A stretch of DNA of 64,000 nt. Origin: Mycobacterium sp. DL. GTDB taxonomy: Bacteria; Actinomycetota; Actinomycetes; Mycobacteriales; Mycobacteriaceae. Below are positions 55,927-64,000 of the stretch, in pieces. Position 1 is the first letter of the stretch. Each line of letters begins with the position of its first letter. Below the pieces are notes generated by a model. It ran no database searches. It saw only the letters and a list, made by a program, of their open reading frames with translations, and had not been told where the DNA came from. A program made the translations under genes and the position numbers. The stretch is from positions 3,348,001 through 3,412,000 of the forward strand of contig NZ_CP155796.1 in assembly GCF_039729195.1 (NCBI RefSeq), read 5' to 3'.

Positions 55927-57402
55927 TCACGAGGTTGCGTTCGGCGACTTCTTTCCGTGCAGGACCTCGCCGTGCATGTCCTCCAGCGACACACCCTTGG
56001 TCTCCATCACCCACCGCCATACGAAGAGTCCCGACAGGATCGCGCACAGACCGTAGAAGCCGTACGCCAGCCCCAGTTGTTCACGAAGCCCGGGGAAGGT
56101 GACGGTGATCAACCAGTTGGCCGCCCACTGGCCGGCCGCGGCCAGTCCCAGCGCGGCGGCACGGATGCGGTTGGGGAACATCTCTCCGAGCAGCACCCAG
56201 ACCACCGGCCCCCACGACATGCCGAACGCCACCACGAACAGGTTCGCGGCGATCAGAGCGATCACGCCCGAAGCGCCGGGCAGGCTGGGATTGCCGTCGG
56301 GACCCACGGTGGCGTTGGCGAAGATCACCGCCATCGTGATCAGCGTGACGGCCATGCCGGACGATCCGATGAGCAGCAGTGGTTTGCGCCCGATCTTGTC
56401 GATCAGTGCGATCGCGATCAGGGTGGTCAGCACGTTGATCACCGACGTGATGACGGTGTAGATCGCGGACTCGTCGGCGCTGAATCCGACCGCCTGCCAC
56501 AGCACGTTGGAGTAGTAGAAGATCACGTTGATGCCGACGAACTGCTGGAAGATCGACAGCCCGAGGCCGACCCAGACGATGCCGTAGAGGCCACCGGAAG
56601 GTTTCTTCAAGTCCCGCCACGACGGCTTGTCCTCCCGCTCCAGGGTGTCCTGGATGCGGGTGATAGTGATCTCCAGGTTCTTCTCACCGAGCAGCATGTT
56701 GAGCACCCGGCGCGCCTCTGGAATCTGATGGCTGGCAACAAGATACCGCGGCGACTCCGGGATCGTGAAGGCCAACGCCCCGTACAGCACGGCCGGTGCC
56801 GCCATCGCCAGGAACATCCATCGCCAGGCGTCCAGGCCGAGCCACAGCGGCTCGTTGGGTCCACCTGCTGTCCACTGGAGCAGCCAGTTCACCACGAACG
56901 ACAGGAAGATGCCGGACACGATGGCCAACTGCTGCAGCGACCCCAGCCGGCCGCGGATGCGCGGCGGCGAGGTTTCGGCGATGTAGGCCGGCGCGATCAC
57001 CGACGCGACACCGACACCGATGCCACCGACGATGCGGAATACGACGACCCACACCACGTCGGGCGCGAGTCCGGTACCGAAGGCGCTTATCAGGAAGAGC
57101 AACGCGGCGATCTTCATGACCGCGATGCGGCCGATCCGGTCGGCGATCCGGCCCGCGGTCATCGCGCCCGCTGCGGCGCCGAGCAACGCCGAGGCTACCG
57201 CGAAGCCCAGTTCGGCGTTTCCGATGCCGAAGTCCTCCTGGATCGAGTCGACCGCGCCGTTGATCACCGCGCTGTCGTAGCCGAAGAGCAGGCCGCCGAG
57301 GGCGGCCACCCCGGCGATGCGGACCGCAGTGCGGCCGGAGGAGAAGTCGTCATCGGTGATCGCCGAGGCGGAATCGTCCACAGGGGGACCCTGACCAGCC
57401 AT
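55927..57402 (-). CDS. Sugar-porter family MFS transporter
   Basis: A proton-linked sugar importer of 491 residues with twelve predicted helices. Family signatures are GGLLFGYDSAVINGAVDSI, GRIADRIGR (loop 2-3), PESPRYL, QFVGINVIFYYSNVLW and the loop 8-9 DKIGRKPLLL. QQF/QxVGxN residues place it with glucose/xylose-type porters. ATG 57402 follows an AAAGGA site. A CRP-like palindrome lies 25-40 bases upstream, which suggests cAMP-linked control. The exact sugar is unknown. Confidence 0.88.
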   Translation of the reverse strand: MAGQGPPVDDSASAITDDDFSSGRTAVRIAGVAALGGLLFGYDSAVINGAVDSIQEDFGIGNAELGFAVASALLGAAAGAMTAGRIADRIGRIAVMKIAALLFLISAFGTGLAPDVVWVVVFRIVGGIGVGVASVIAPAYIAETSPPRIRGRLGSLQQLAIVSGIFLSFVVNWLLQWTAGGPNEPLWLGLDAWRWMFLAMAAPAVLYGALAFTIPESPRYLVASHQIPEARRVLNMLLGEKNLEITITRIQDTLEREDKPSWRDLKKPSGGLYGIVWVGLGLSIFQQFVGINVIFYYSNVLWQAVGFSADESAIYTVITSVINVLTTLIAIALIDKIGRKPLLLIGSSGMAVTLITMAVIFANATVGPDGNPSLPGASGVIALIAANLFVVAFGMSWGPVVWVLLGEMFPNRIRAAALGLAAAGQWAANWLITVTFPGLREQLGLAYGFYGLCAILSGLFVWRWVMETKGVSLEDMHGEVLHGKKSPNATS

Positions 57403-57426
57403 GAGACCCGTCCTTTCGCAGCGTTG

Positions 57427-57442
57427 CGTGATGCGAGTCACA
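57427..57442 (-). promoter_or_regulatory. CRP-like binding site upstream of the sugar porter
   Basis: On the minus strand TGTGACTCGCATCACG matches the TGTGA-N6-TCACA consensus with one mismatch. It sits 25-40 bases before the sugar-porter ATG. Mycobacterial CRP uses this consensus. The closeness to the start codon would fit repression or a short-leader promoter. Confidence 0.5.
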
Positions 57443-57567
57443 TTCAAGCACTCGCGGGACGACCTCGGGTGGTTTCGTTCAGGTCGCGGCAGATGTGGGA
57501 CGCCGCGGCCGACGCCGGTGATGTGCCGTCGCTCCCGAGCAACTGAACAAGTGGGAACGCCGACGAA

Positions 57568-58251
57568 TCAGGCGGTGTGTTCCCGCAGCTCCCGGTCGAT
57601 TTCGCCGTGGATCCTACGCAGGTCCGCGACCTCGAGTTCGGCCAGCGAATCGGCATGCCGCCGCCGCAGACCGCCAGGGACGGGGACGTCGTTGGGAACG
57701 ACCAGCACGGCGCACCCCGCGCCCTCGGCTGCTGCGGTGCCGGTCACCGAGTCCTCGACGGCCAGGCAGTCGGCCGGGTCGAGGCCGAGCAGTTCCGCCG
57801 CCCGCAGATACGGGTCGGGGGCGGGCTTGCCGTTTGGGACCTCGTCACCGCACACCGAGACCGAGAAATAGTGGCGACCAATGCTATTGAGTGCGCGCTC
57901 GGCCAGGGCACGCTGGGTGTTCGTCACCAGGGCCATCGGAGTGCCTTCGGCCACAAGCGCTTCCAGCATCTCGCGGGCCCCGTCGCACCACGGCAATCCG
58001 TCGTCGAACAGTTCGGCGGTGTGGTCGTGCAGTCTGACGATCGATTCCGCCATCGCGTCGGGATCGGGCTCCAGGCCCAGTTCCGCGTAGGCGATCACCA
58101 TGGTCTCTTCGGCCGACGCCCCGACCAGAGCTGTCCTGGTCTCGCGGCTCATCGCGCCGCCGTGCGACTCGTAGAACGCGGAAAGTGACACGTCCCACAG
58201 CTTCTCGGAATCGACGAGCGTGCCGTCCATGTCCCACAACACTGCCCGCAC
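57568..58251 (-). CDS. HAD-superfamily phosphatase, beta-phosphoglucomutase/DOG-phosphatase-like
   Basis: A 227-residue haloacid-dehalogenase hydrolase. The nucleophile motif is WDMDGTLVDSE (Asp7, Asp9), motif II ALVTNTQ, motif III near GKPAPDPYL, and the final acidic motif AVEDSVTG. The cap is the alpha-helical type inserted after motif I. It would dephosphorylate a small sugar phosphate or similar. GTG 58251 was chosen at the start of the fold; upstream in-frame codons are unconserved. It is divergent from the urate permease gene. Confidence 0.82.
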   Translation of the reverse strand: MRAVLWDMDGTLVDSEKLWDVSLSAFYESHGGAMSRETRTALVGASAEETMVIAYAELGLEPDPDAMAESIVRLHDHTAELFDDGLPWCDGAREMLEALVAEGTPMALVTNTQRALAERALNSIGRHYFSVSVCGDEVPNGKPAPDPYLRAAELLGLDPADCLAVEDSVTGTAAAEGAGCAVLVVPNDVPVPGGLRRRHADSLAELEVADLRRIHGEIDRELREHTA

Positions 58252-58333
58252 CCGGCCATTCTGGCACGCGGTCGGGGTGCTGCGCGAACCCGCTCGACAT
58301 GCGAAGTAGTGAGTTCTGCCGGATTCTTGGACG

Positions 58334-60238
58334 ATGGCGGCTCCGATCACGACAAAAAAGGGCAAGCGTGTGCACCCGGTCGACGAGGTGCTGCCCATCC
58401 CACAACTCGCGACATACGGCTTCCAGCACGTAGTGGCGTTCTACGCAGGTGCCGTACTGGTGCCGATCCTGATCGCGGGCGCGATCGGGCTGTCGGACGA
58501 AGAACTCGTGATGCTCATCACGGCAGACCTGTTCACCTGCGGAATCGCGTCGATCATCCAGGCCGTCGGCTTCTGGAAGGTCGGGGTCCGGTTACCGCTG
58601 CTGCAAGGCGTGACATTCGCCGGGGTCGCCCCGATCATCGCGATCGCGATGGCTCACGGTGGCGGCACGGCCGGTCTGCTCTACGTCTACGGAGCGGTGA
58701 TCGTCGCCGGTGTCTTCACCTTCCTCATCGCGCCGGCGTTCGTGAAGATCCTCAGGTTCCTCCCACCCGTGGTCACCGGCACCCTCATCACGATCATCGG
58801 GTTGTGCCTGGTGCCGATCGGCGGGTTGGACGCCGTCACCAACCCCGCGACCCACGAGCCCGATCCGACCAACCTTCGCTGGGTTCTCTACGCCCTGGGC
58901 ACGATCGCGGTCATCGTGGCGATCCAGCGACTGTTCCGGGGTTTCATGTCCACCATCGCGGTGCTGCTGGGCCTGGTGATCGGTTGCGTGGTGGCCTACG
59001 TCCTCGGCGACATGAACTTCGACCGGGTGGGCGAAGCCTCCATGTTCGGGTTCACTCCCCCGTTCGCGTTCGGCATGCCGAAGCTCGACTTCGTCGCGTG
59101 CCTGACGATGATCATCGTGATGCTGATCATCGCCGTGGAGTCGACCGGCAGCACGATCGCCACCGGCGAGATCGTCGGCAAGCGGGTCAGGCCGTCGGAC
59201 ATCGGCAACGTGCTCCGCGCCGACGGAGTGGCCACCACGATCGGCGGCATCTTCAACTCCTTTCCCTACACCGCGTTCTCCGAGAACGTCGGCCTGGTAC
59301 GCCTGACCGGTGTCAAGAGCCGCTGGGTGGTAGCGGCCGCGGGCGTCTTCATGATCGTCCTGGGCTTCCTGCCCAAGGTGGCTGCGGTAGTGGCGTCGAT
59401 CCCGAACCCGGTGCTGGGCGGTGCGGCGCTCACGCTGTTCGCCACCGTCGCCGTCGTCGGCATCCAGACCCTGGGCAAGGTCGACTTCACCGACCACCGC
59501 AACGTCATCATCGTCACCACCAGCCTGGCGCTGGCGTTGTTGGTGACGTCCTACCCGGAGATCTCGTCGGCGTTGCCGTCCGGGCTCGACCTGCTCTTCG
59601 GCAGCGGCATCAGCACTGGCGCCATCACCGCAATCGTGCTCAACATCGTGTTCTTCCACACCGGCTCCCGCGGACCGCGGGTGGCCGGCGGCGGCGCCAT
59701 CACCCTCGACCAGGTGAACTCGATGACCAGGGACCGCTTCACCGAGGTCTTCGGCCACGTGGTGCAGGACGTTCCGTGGGCCGTCGAGCGGGCCTACGAG
59801 CAGCGACCGTTCACCGACACCAAGTCGCTGCGGGAGGCGTTTCAGGACGCGGTGCTGACCGGATCCTCCGATCAGCAGGTCGAGTTGCTCAACGCGTTCC
59901 ACGATCTCGGCGCCGAGGACGAGACCGGAACCGCGCTCGCAGTCGACCACGTCGCCCTGTCCAACCTCGACGAGGACGATCACAACGACGTCGTGCAGCT
60001 GGCCGGCGCGTACCGTGAGCATTTCGGCTTCCCGCTTGTCATCTGCGCACGGGAGACCGAGCACTTCGACCGGGTGCTCAAGAACGGATGGTCACGCATG
60101 GACAACTCCCCCGGCGCCGAAAAGGCGTTCGCGTTGATCGAGGTCGCCAAGATCGCCAACTACCGGTTCACCGACCTGGTGGCCGACGCGAACCCGATCG
60201 CCGCTGCGCGGTTCAGCCGCCTCAACGAACTCCAGTAG
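58334..60238 (+). CDS. NCS2 urate/xanthine permease fused to an OHCU-decarboxylase-like domain
   Basis: A 634-residue fusion. Residues 1 to about 450 form a nucleobase-cation symporter-2 permease with the purine-site signature ENVGLVRLTGVKSR beginning at Glu317 and other helices such as LPLLQGVTFAGVAP. Residues about 457-620 resemble 2-oxo-4-hydroxy-4-carboxy-5-ureidoimidazoline decarboxylase (PWAVERAYEQRPF, AYREHFGFPLVICAR, ALIEVAKIANYRFTDLV). The catalytic histidine position reads AFHDLG (Phe522-His523) instead of AHPDL, and the catalytic Glu position is Asp-His, so the domain may be inactive. It heads the purine-degradation operon. Confidence 0.88.
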   Translation: MAAPITTKKGKRVHPVDEVLPIPQLATYGFQHVVAFYAGAVLVPILIAGAIGLSDEELVMLITADLFTCGIASIIQAVGFWKVGVRLPLLQGVTFAGVAPIIAIAMAHGGGTAGLLYVYGAVIVAGVFTFLIAPAFVKILRFLPPVVTGTLITIIGLCLVPIGGLDAVTNPATHEPDPTNLRWVLYALGTIAVIVAIQRLFRGFMSTIAVLLGLVIGCVVAYVLGDMNFDRVGEASMFGFTPPFAFGMPKLDFVACLTMIIVMLIIAVESTGSTIATGEIVGKRVRPSDIGNVLRADGVATTIGGIFNSFPYTAFSENVGLVRLTGVKSRWVVAAAGVFMIVLGFLPKVAAVVASIPNPVLGGAALTLFATVAVVGIQTLGKVDFTDHRNVIIVTTSLALALLVTSYPEISSALPSGLDLLFGSGISTGAITAIVLNIVFFHTGSRGPRVAGGGAITLDQVNSMTRDRFTEVFGHVVQDVPWAVERAYEQRPFTDTKSLREAFQDAVLTGSSDQQVELLNAFHDLGAEDETGTALAVDHVALSNLDEDDHNDVVQLAGAYREHFGFPLVICARETEHFDRVLKNGWSRMDNSPGAEKAFALIEVAKIANYRFTDLVADANPIAAARFSRLNELQ

Positions 60239-60757
60239 ATGGCCACGAACGGACCTTTGGGCATCGAAGGTTTCAACCACCTCTCCGAGCGGCAGCGGAT
60301 GCACCTGCTGTTCGATGTGTGCTCGTCGCCGATCTGGGCTCGCCGGGTGCTCGCCGGCGGTCCGTTTCGTGACGATGACGCACTGCTCGACCGCGCCGAC
60401 CGGGTGCTCGCAGAGCTACCCGATGCCGAAGTCGACGCCGCGCTCGACGGTCATCCGCGGATCGGGGCCTCGGTGTCGTCGGCCCACAGTCCGTCCTCGG
60501 CGCAGGAGCAGGCGCGAGTCGCTGACGCCGACGCGGCAGTGAAAGCCGAACTCGCGGAAAAGAACCGGCGCTACGAGGACGCCTTCGGGTACGTCTACCT
60601 GGTGTGCGCGAGCGGTCGCACGGCCGAGGAACTGCTCGCGATCCTCAACGACCGGCTCGACAACGATCCCGACACCGAACGCCGGGTGATGCGTTCGGAG
60701 CTGGCCAAGATCAATCGGCTGAGACTGTCCCGCCTGCTGTCGAAGGAGACAGTATGA
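60239..60757 (+). CDS. uraD: OHCU decarboxylase UraD
   Basis: The last enzyme of urate ring opening, converting OHCU to (S)-allantoin. The 172-residue protein keeps the active-site motif GHPRIGA, the SSAQEQARV segment with the catalytic Glu, and the tail DPDTERRVMRSELAKINRLRL. It starts at the base after the permease-fusion stop and overlaps uraH as ATGA. It provides an apparently intact copy of the domain that looks degenerate in the upstream fusion. Confidence 0.92.
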   Translation: MATNGPLGIEGFNHLSERQRMHLLFDVCSSPIWARRVLAGGPFRDDDALLDRADRVLAELPDAEVDAALDGHPRIGASVSSAHSPSSAQEQARVADADAAVKAELAEKNRRYEDAFGYVYLVCASGRTAEELLAILNDRLDNDPDTERRVMRSELAKINRLRLSRLLSKETV

Positions 60758-61077
60758 ACACGCTGAGCACCCATGTTCTCGACGCCGTGACGGGCACTCC
60801 CGCGGTAGGCGTCACCGTTACGCTGACCGACACTGCCGGCGGGTCGATGGCTGCTGCGCAGACCGACGACGACGGCCGCGTCAAGACGCTGTCCGACGAT
60901 CTGGCCGCTGGCAGGTACCGCCTGCACTTCGATACCGGGAGTTACTTCGCCACAAAGAATGTCGACGCCTTCTATCCCGAAGTGGTGATCGCCTTCGATG
61001 TGGTCGGCGAGGACAAGCACTTCCACGTGCCACTGCTGCTGTCGCCGTTCGCCTATTCCACCTACCGCGGCAGTTGA
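60754..61077 (+). CDS. uraH: 5-hydroxyisourate hydrolase UraH (transthyretin-like)
   Basis: Hydrolyses 5-hydroxyisourate, the product of urate oxidation, to OHCU. The 107-residue protein has the N-terminal STHVLD motif with its active-site His, the internal RYRLHF and HFHVPLLLSPFAYSTYRGS, and the C-terminal YRGS signature that separates HIU hydrolase from transthyretin. ATG 60754 overlaps uraD. The length is normal. Confidence 0.95.
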   Translation: MNTLSTHVLDAVTGTPAVGVTVTLTDTAGGSMAAAQTDDDGRVKTLSDDLAAGRYRLHFDTGSYFATKNVDAFYPEVVIAFDVVGEDKHFHVPLLLSPFAYSTYRGS

Positions 61078-61093
61078 CGAGGGGAGTCCACAC

Positions 61094-62260
61094 GTGAAAG
61101 CGATCATCATCGGCGCCGGGATGGGCGGTATGAGCGCGGCGATCGCGCTGCGGCAGATCGGGATCGAGACCGCGGTCTACGAACGCGTGACCGAGAACAA
61201 GCCGGTGGGCGCCGCCATCTCGGTGTGGTCCAACGGCGTCAAGTGCCTCAATTACCTTGGTCTGGAAGAACAGACGGCCAAGCTCGGCGGGATCGTCGAG
61301 ACGATGAGCTACCTCGACGCACACACCGGCGACACCATGTGCCGGTTCTCGATGCAACCGTTGATCGACGAGGTCGGACAACGCCCCTACCCCATCGCTC
61401 GCGCCGAGTTGCAGATGATGCTGATGGAGGCATACGGGCTCGACGAGATCCACTTCGGCCACCGGATGGTCAGCGTGGCCGACGGACCGGACGCGGCGAC
61501 CGCGACATTCGCCGACGGCACCACCGCGACAGCGGACTTCATCATCGGCGCCGACGGTGCCGGCTCCCTGACCCGCGAGTACGTGCTCGGTGCGCCGGTG
61601 ACGCGGCGCTACGCCGGATATGTGAACTTCAACGGTCTCGTCGAGACCGACGACACCATCGGCCCGGCCACCGAGTGGACCACCTACGTCGGTGACGGTA
61701 AGCGAGTCTCGGTGATGCCCGTCGCCGGCGGACGGTTCTACTTCTTCTTCGATGTGGTCGAAGAAGAAGGTCTGCCCTACGAGAAGGGCAGCGCGCGTGA
61801 GGTTCTGCGGACACACTTCGCAGGCTGGGCGCCCGGGGTGCAGGCGCTGATCGACAGACTGGACCCGATGAGCACCAACCGCGTCGAGATCCTCGACCTG
61901 GATCCGTTCTACACGTGGGTCAAAGGCCGCGTTGCCGTACTCGGCGACGCGGCCCACAACACCACACCCGACATCGGACAGGGCGGATGCTCGGCGATGG
62001 AGGACGCGGTCGCGCTGCAGTGGGCATTCAAGGATCGCCCCGGGGACGCGCACGCAGCACTGACCACCTATCAGCAGGCGCGCGCCGAACGCGCAGCGGA
62101 CCTGGTGCTGCGCGCCCGTAAGCGCTGCGACGTCACCCATGCCAAGGACCCCGAGAAGACCGAGGAATGGTACGACGAGTTGCGCAACGAGGACGGCACC
62201 AACATCATTCGCGGCATCGTCGGCAACATCATGGGTGGACCAGTGACTCCGGTCAGCTGA
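61094..62260 (+). CDS. hpxO: FAD-dependent urate hydroxylase HpxO
   Basis: An NADH- and oxygen-dependent flavoenzyme that converts urate to 5-hydroxyisourate, replacing the cofactor-free uricase. The 388-residue protein is colinear with Klebsiella HpxO: VKAIIIGAGMGGMSAAIAL, KPVGAAISVWSNGVKC, RYAGYVNFNGLVE, GRFYFFFDVVEEEG, the FAD/substrate region GDAAHNTTPDIGQGGCSAM and ARKRCDVTHAKD. GTG 61094 has a GGGGAG site. It follows uraH by 16 bases and precedes xanthine dehydrogenase genes that supply urate. Confidence 0.95.
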   Translation: MKAIIIGAGMGGMSAAIALRQIGIETAVYERVTENKPVGAAISVWSNGVKCLNYLGLEEQTAKLGGIVETMSYLDAHTGDTMCRFSMQPLIDEVGQRPYPIARAELQMMLMEAYGLDEIHFGHRMVSVADGPDAATATFADGTTATADFIIGADGAGSLTREYVLGAPVTRRYAGYVNFNGLVETDDTIGPATEWTTYVGDGKRVSVMPVAGGRFYFFFDVVEEEGLPYEKGSAREVLRTHFAGWAPGVQALIDRLDPMSTNRVEILDLDPFYTWVKGRVAVLGDAAHNTTPDIGQGGCSAMEDAVALQWAFKDRPGDAHAALTTYQQARAERAADLVLRARKRCDVTHAKDPEKTEEWYDELRNEDGTNIIRGIVGNIMGGPVTPVS

Positions 62261-62267
62261 CCCCGCC

Positions 62268-63101
62268 ATGGACATCAACACCGTCGAGACGACCAGCATC
62301 CCGACCCACCGCGACGCGGTGTGGCCGCTGGAACCCGGGGATGCCATCCTGGCCGGCGGAACCTGGCTGTTCTCCGAACCGCAACCACACATCCGCCGGC
62401 TCGTCGACATCACTGCTCTGGGCTGGCGGCCGATAACCCTGACCGACAACGGGATCGAGCTGTCCGCGACGTGCACGCTGGCCGAGGTGTCCCAGCTGTC
62501 GTCTCAACTGCCAGGCGACCGTCCCGAGTGGTCGGCAGCGCCGCTGTTTCATCAGTGCTGCACCGCCCTGCTGGCGTCGTTCAAGATCTGGGCGACGGCC
62601 ACTGTGGGCGGCAACATCTGCCTGTGTTTCCCGGCGGGGTCGATGATCTCGCTGGCCTCGGCACTCGACGCGGAGCTGACGATCTGGCGCGCCGACGGCA
62701 GCGACTATCGGCTGCCCATCACGGAGTTCGTCACCGGTTCGGCGAGCAACGCTCTCGGCGCCGGCGAGGTGCTTCGGTCGGTGTCGTTGCCCGCCGCCGC
62801 CCTGCGAGGACGCACAGTGTTTCGCAAGCTCGCGCCGTCGCCGCTGGGCCGCTCCGGGGTGGTTGTCATCGGCAGACGTGACACCCCTGTCGACGGCGGA
62901 CGCGTCGTGCTGTCGGTGACCGCGGCCACCGTGCGTCCGTACGTGTTCACCTTCCCGACTGTTCCCAGCCCGGTGGAACTCGCGGCCGCGCATGCCTGCA
63001 TCTCAGAGGATTCCTGGACCCGGGATGCGCACGGCGATCCCGACTGGCGGCGAGCGGTGACGCTGGTGCTGGCCGAGCAGATCTGTGAGGAACTCGCGTG
63101 A
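62268..63101 (+). CDS. Xanthine dehydrogenase FAD-binding subunit
   Basis: A 277-residue CoxM-type flavoprotein that passes electrons from the iron-sulfur centres to NAD. FAD contacts are [14 protein letters not shown] near residue 27 and [16 protein letters not shown] near 107, followed by the CO-dehydrogenase flavoprotein C-terminal domain. It overlaps the next gene as GTGA. The usual order in many operons places Fe-S or Mo subunits first; here FAD comes first. Confidence 0.88.
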   Translation: MDINTVETTSIPTHRDAVWPLEPGDAILAGGTWLFSEPQPHIRRLVDITALGWRPITLTDNGIELSATCTLAEVSQLSSQLPGDRPEWSAAPLFHQCCTALLASFKIWATATVGGNICLCFPAGSMISLASALDAELTIWRADGSDYRLPITEFVTGSASNALGAGEVLRSVSLPAAALRGRTVFRKLAPSPLGRSGVVVIGRRDTPVDGGRVVLSVTAATVRPYVFTFPTVPSPVELAAAHACISEDSWTRDAHGDPDWRRAVTLVLAEQICEELA

Positions 63102-64000
63102 ACATCCGCGTGAACGGGCAAGAGACACAGGCCGTTCCGCGGGCAGGCCAGTGCCTGCGCACCTACCTGCGAGAGCACGGGCATTTCGAGGTCAAAAAAG
63201 GTTGTGACTCAGGCGACTGCGGGGCGTGTTCGGTTCTGATCGACGGTCGCGCGGTGCATTCGTGTGTGTACCCGGCGTTCCGCGCCGAGGGACACGAGGT
63301 CACCACCGTCGCGGGACTGGGCACGCCGACCGACCTGCATCCGCTGCAGCGCCGATTCGTCGATGCCGGCGGCTTCCAGTGCGGCTTCTGCACGGCGGGG
63401 ATGATCACTACGGCGTCGTCCCTGTCCGAGCAGCAGCTCGCCGACCTCCCCCAGGCGCTGAAGGGAAACCTCTGCCGCTGCACCGGGTATCGCGCCATCA
63501 CCGACGCGCTCGACGGCGAGATCAACATCGAGAAGTCCGGCGGGGTGGGCTGTTCCATCGGAGCCCCCGCCGCGACGCGAGTGGTGACGGGGACCGAGCA
63601 GTACACCATGGACTTCGCCCCGCCCGGGCTGCTGCATCTGGCGGTGCTGACCAGCCCGGTCGCCCACGCCCGGATCGTCGCCATCGACACCACCGCGGCC
63701 GAGGAGATCGACGGGGTGCACCTCGTGCTGACACACCATGACAGTCCCGGTGTTCCGTTCTCCACCGCCCGCCACGAGAACCGCCACGACGATCCCGACG
63801 ACACGGTGGTGCTCGACGCTACGGTGCGCTTCCGGGGCCAACGGGTTGCCGCCGTCGTCGCCGACTCGGTGGCCATCGCCGAAAAGGCCTGCCGGGCAAT
63901 CTCTGTCACGTACCAGGAGCTGCCGTCGGTGTTCGACCCCGAGGCGGCCCGGTCGTCGGATGCGCCTCTGCTGCACGGCGAGAAGGGTGCGGACACCCGG
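63098..64000 (+). CDS. Xanthine dehydrogenase fused 2Fe-2S/molybdopterin subunit, C-terminus outside window
   Basis: The first 301 codons of a molybdenum hydroxylase. Residues 1-150 carry two 2Fe-2S clusters: plant-type CDSGDCGAC with a later Cys, and the helical-type [17 protein letters not shown]. From about residue 165 the start of the aldehyde oxidase/xanthine dehydrogenase a/b hammerhead domain is seen ([34 protein letters not shown]). The small and large subunits are thus fused. GTG 63098 overlaps the FAD-subunit stop. The frame is open at the right edge, and the molybdenum site is not visible. Confidence 0.88.
   Translation, partial: MNIRVNGQETQAVPRAGQCLRTYLREHGHFEVKKGCDSGDCGACSVLIDGRAVHSCVYPAFRAEGHEVTTVAGLGTPTDLHPLQRRFVDAGGFQCGFCTAGMITTASSLSEQQLADLPQALKGNLCRCTGYRAITDALDGEINIEKSGGVGCSIGAPAATRVVTGTEQYTMDFAPPGLLHLAVLTSPVAHARIVAIDTTAAEEIDGVHLVLTHHDSPGVPFSTARHENRHDDPDDTVVLDATVRFRGQRVAAVVADSVAIAEKACRAISVTYQELPSVFDPEAARSSDAPLLHGEKGADTR

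Noticed and set aside
55726..57546. 606-codon plus-strand frame opposite hisE and the sugar porter
   Set aside because: It spans two well-supported minus-strand genes and has no membrane or enzyme signature.

Overview
The window is a gene-dense, high-GC stretch of an actinobacterial chromosome, almost certainly a mycobacterium, probably a fast-growing environmental (Mycolicibacterium-like) species. The backbone carries, in recognisable order, the block known from Mycobacterium tuberculosis as roughly Rv2064-Rv2122: cobG-cobH-cobIJ, cobL, an SDR, an F420-linked PPOX protein, pepE, a 5'-3' exonuclease-like gene, helY, tatC, tatA, pafC, pafB, pafA, prcA, prcB, pup, dop, mpa, lppK, a DUF503 gene, trmI, a RecB-like nuclease, a DUF4126 gene, hisG and hisE. 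No rRNA, tRNA, CRISPR array, transposase or integrase was seen. No gene-free gap exceeds 300 bases; the longest, about 266 bases at 5709-5974, holds a strong hairpin and a promoter-like element.

Layout. (1) 1-2397: a Baeyer-Villiger-type monooxygenase cut by the left edge, divergent from an alkylsulfatase/taurine-type dioxygenase. (2) 2433-9686: aerobic cobalamin genes cobG, cobH, cobIJ (+) and cobL (-), with a TetR regulator and an aminoglycoside-phosphotransferase-fold kinase between them. (3) 9722-13118: PPOX protein, PepE, exonuclease-like protein and a Gln/Gly/Pro-rich DUF4333 membrane protein. (4) 13174-21372: the helY, tatC, tatA, pafC, pafB and pafA genes on the minus strand, with a methyltransferase on the plus strand between pafB and pafA. 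(5) 21485-35344: an accessory block between pafA and prcA. It holds a WXG/EspC-like protein paired with a large WXG-type alpha/beta hydrolase, then eight minus-strand genes. These eight encode dimethylglycine oxidase, a sarcosine-oxidase-like enzyme, a Rieske oxygenase of glycine-betaine-demethylase type, an aldehyde dehydrogenase, an APC permease, a choline dehydrogenase, a CAP/CBS/nucleotidyltransferase sensor and an IclR regulator. Together they read as a choline-to-glycine pathway with its regulator, and a palindrome overlaps a plausible promoter in front of the first gene. (6) 35573-46673: proteasome and pupylation genes prcA, prcB, pup, dop and mpa. Between dop and mpa lie two tandem membrane paralogues, a large LuxR-type ATPase regulator and a DUF4333 lipoprotein. 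(7) 46819-55899: two MTB12-type exported proteins, DUF503, TrmI, a Fe-S nuclease, a thioesterase-like protein, a DinB-like protein, an ArsR-SRPBCC-flavodoxin operon, a disulfide oxidoreductase, DUF4126, hisG and hisE. (8) 55927-58251: a sugar porter with a CRP-like site upstream, and a HAD phosphatase. (9) 58334-64000: a purine-degradation operon on the plus strand. It encodes a urate/xanthine permease fused to an OHCU-decarboxylase-like domain, a free OHCU decarboxylase, HIU hydrolase, FAD urate hydroxylase HpxO, a xanthine dehydrogenase FAD subunit, and a fused 2Fe-2S/molybdenum subunit that runs off the right edge.

The most unusual items are the complete choline-to-glycine operon set between pafA and prcA, the WXG-type secreted hydrolase pair, and the permease-OHCU fusion whose catalytic His and Glu appear to have been replaced.
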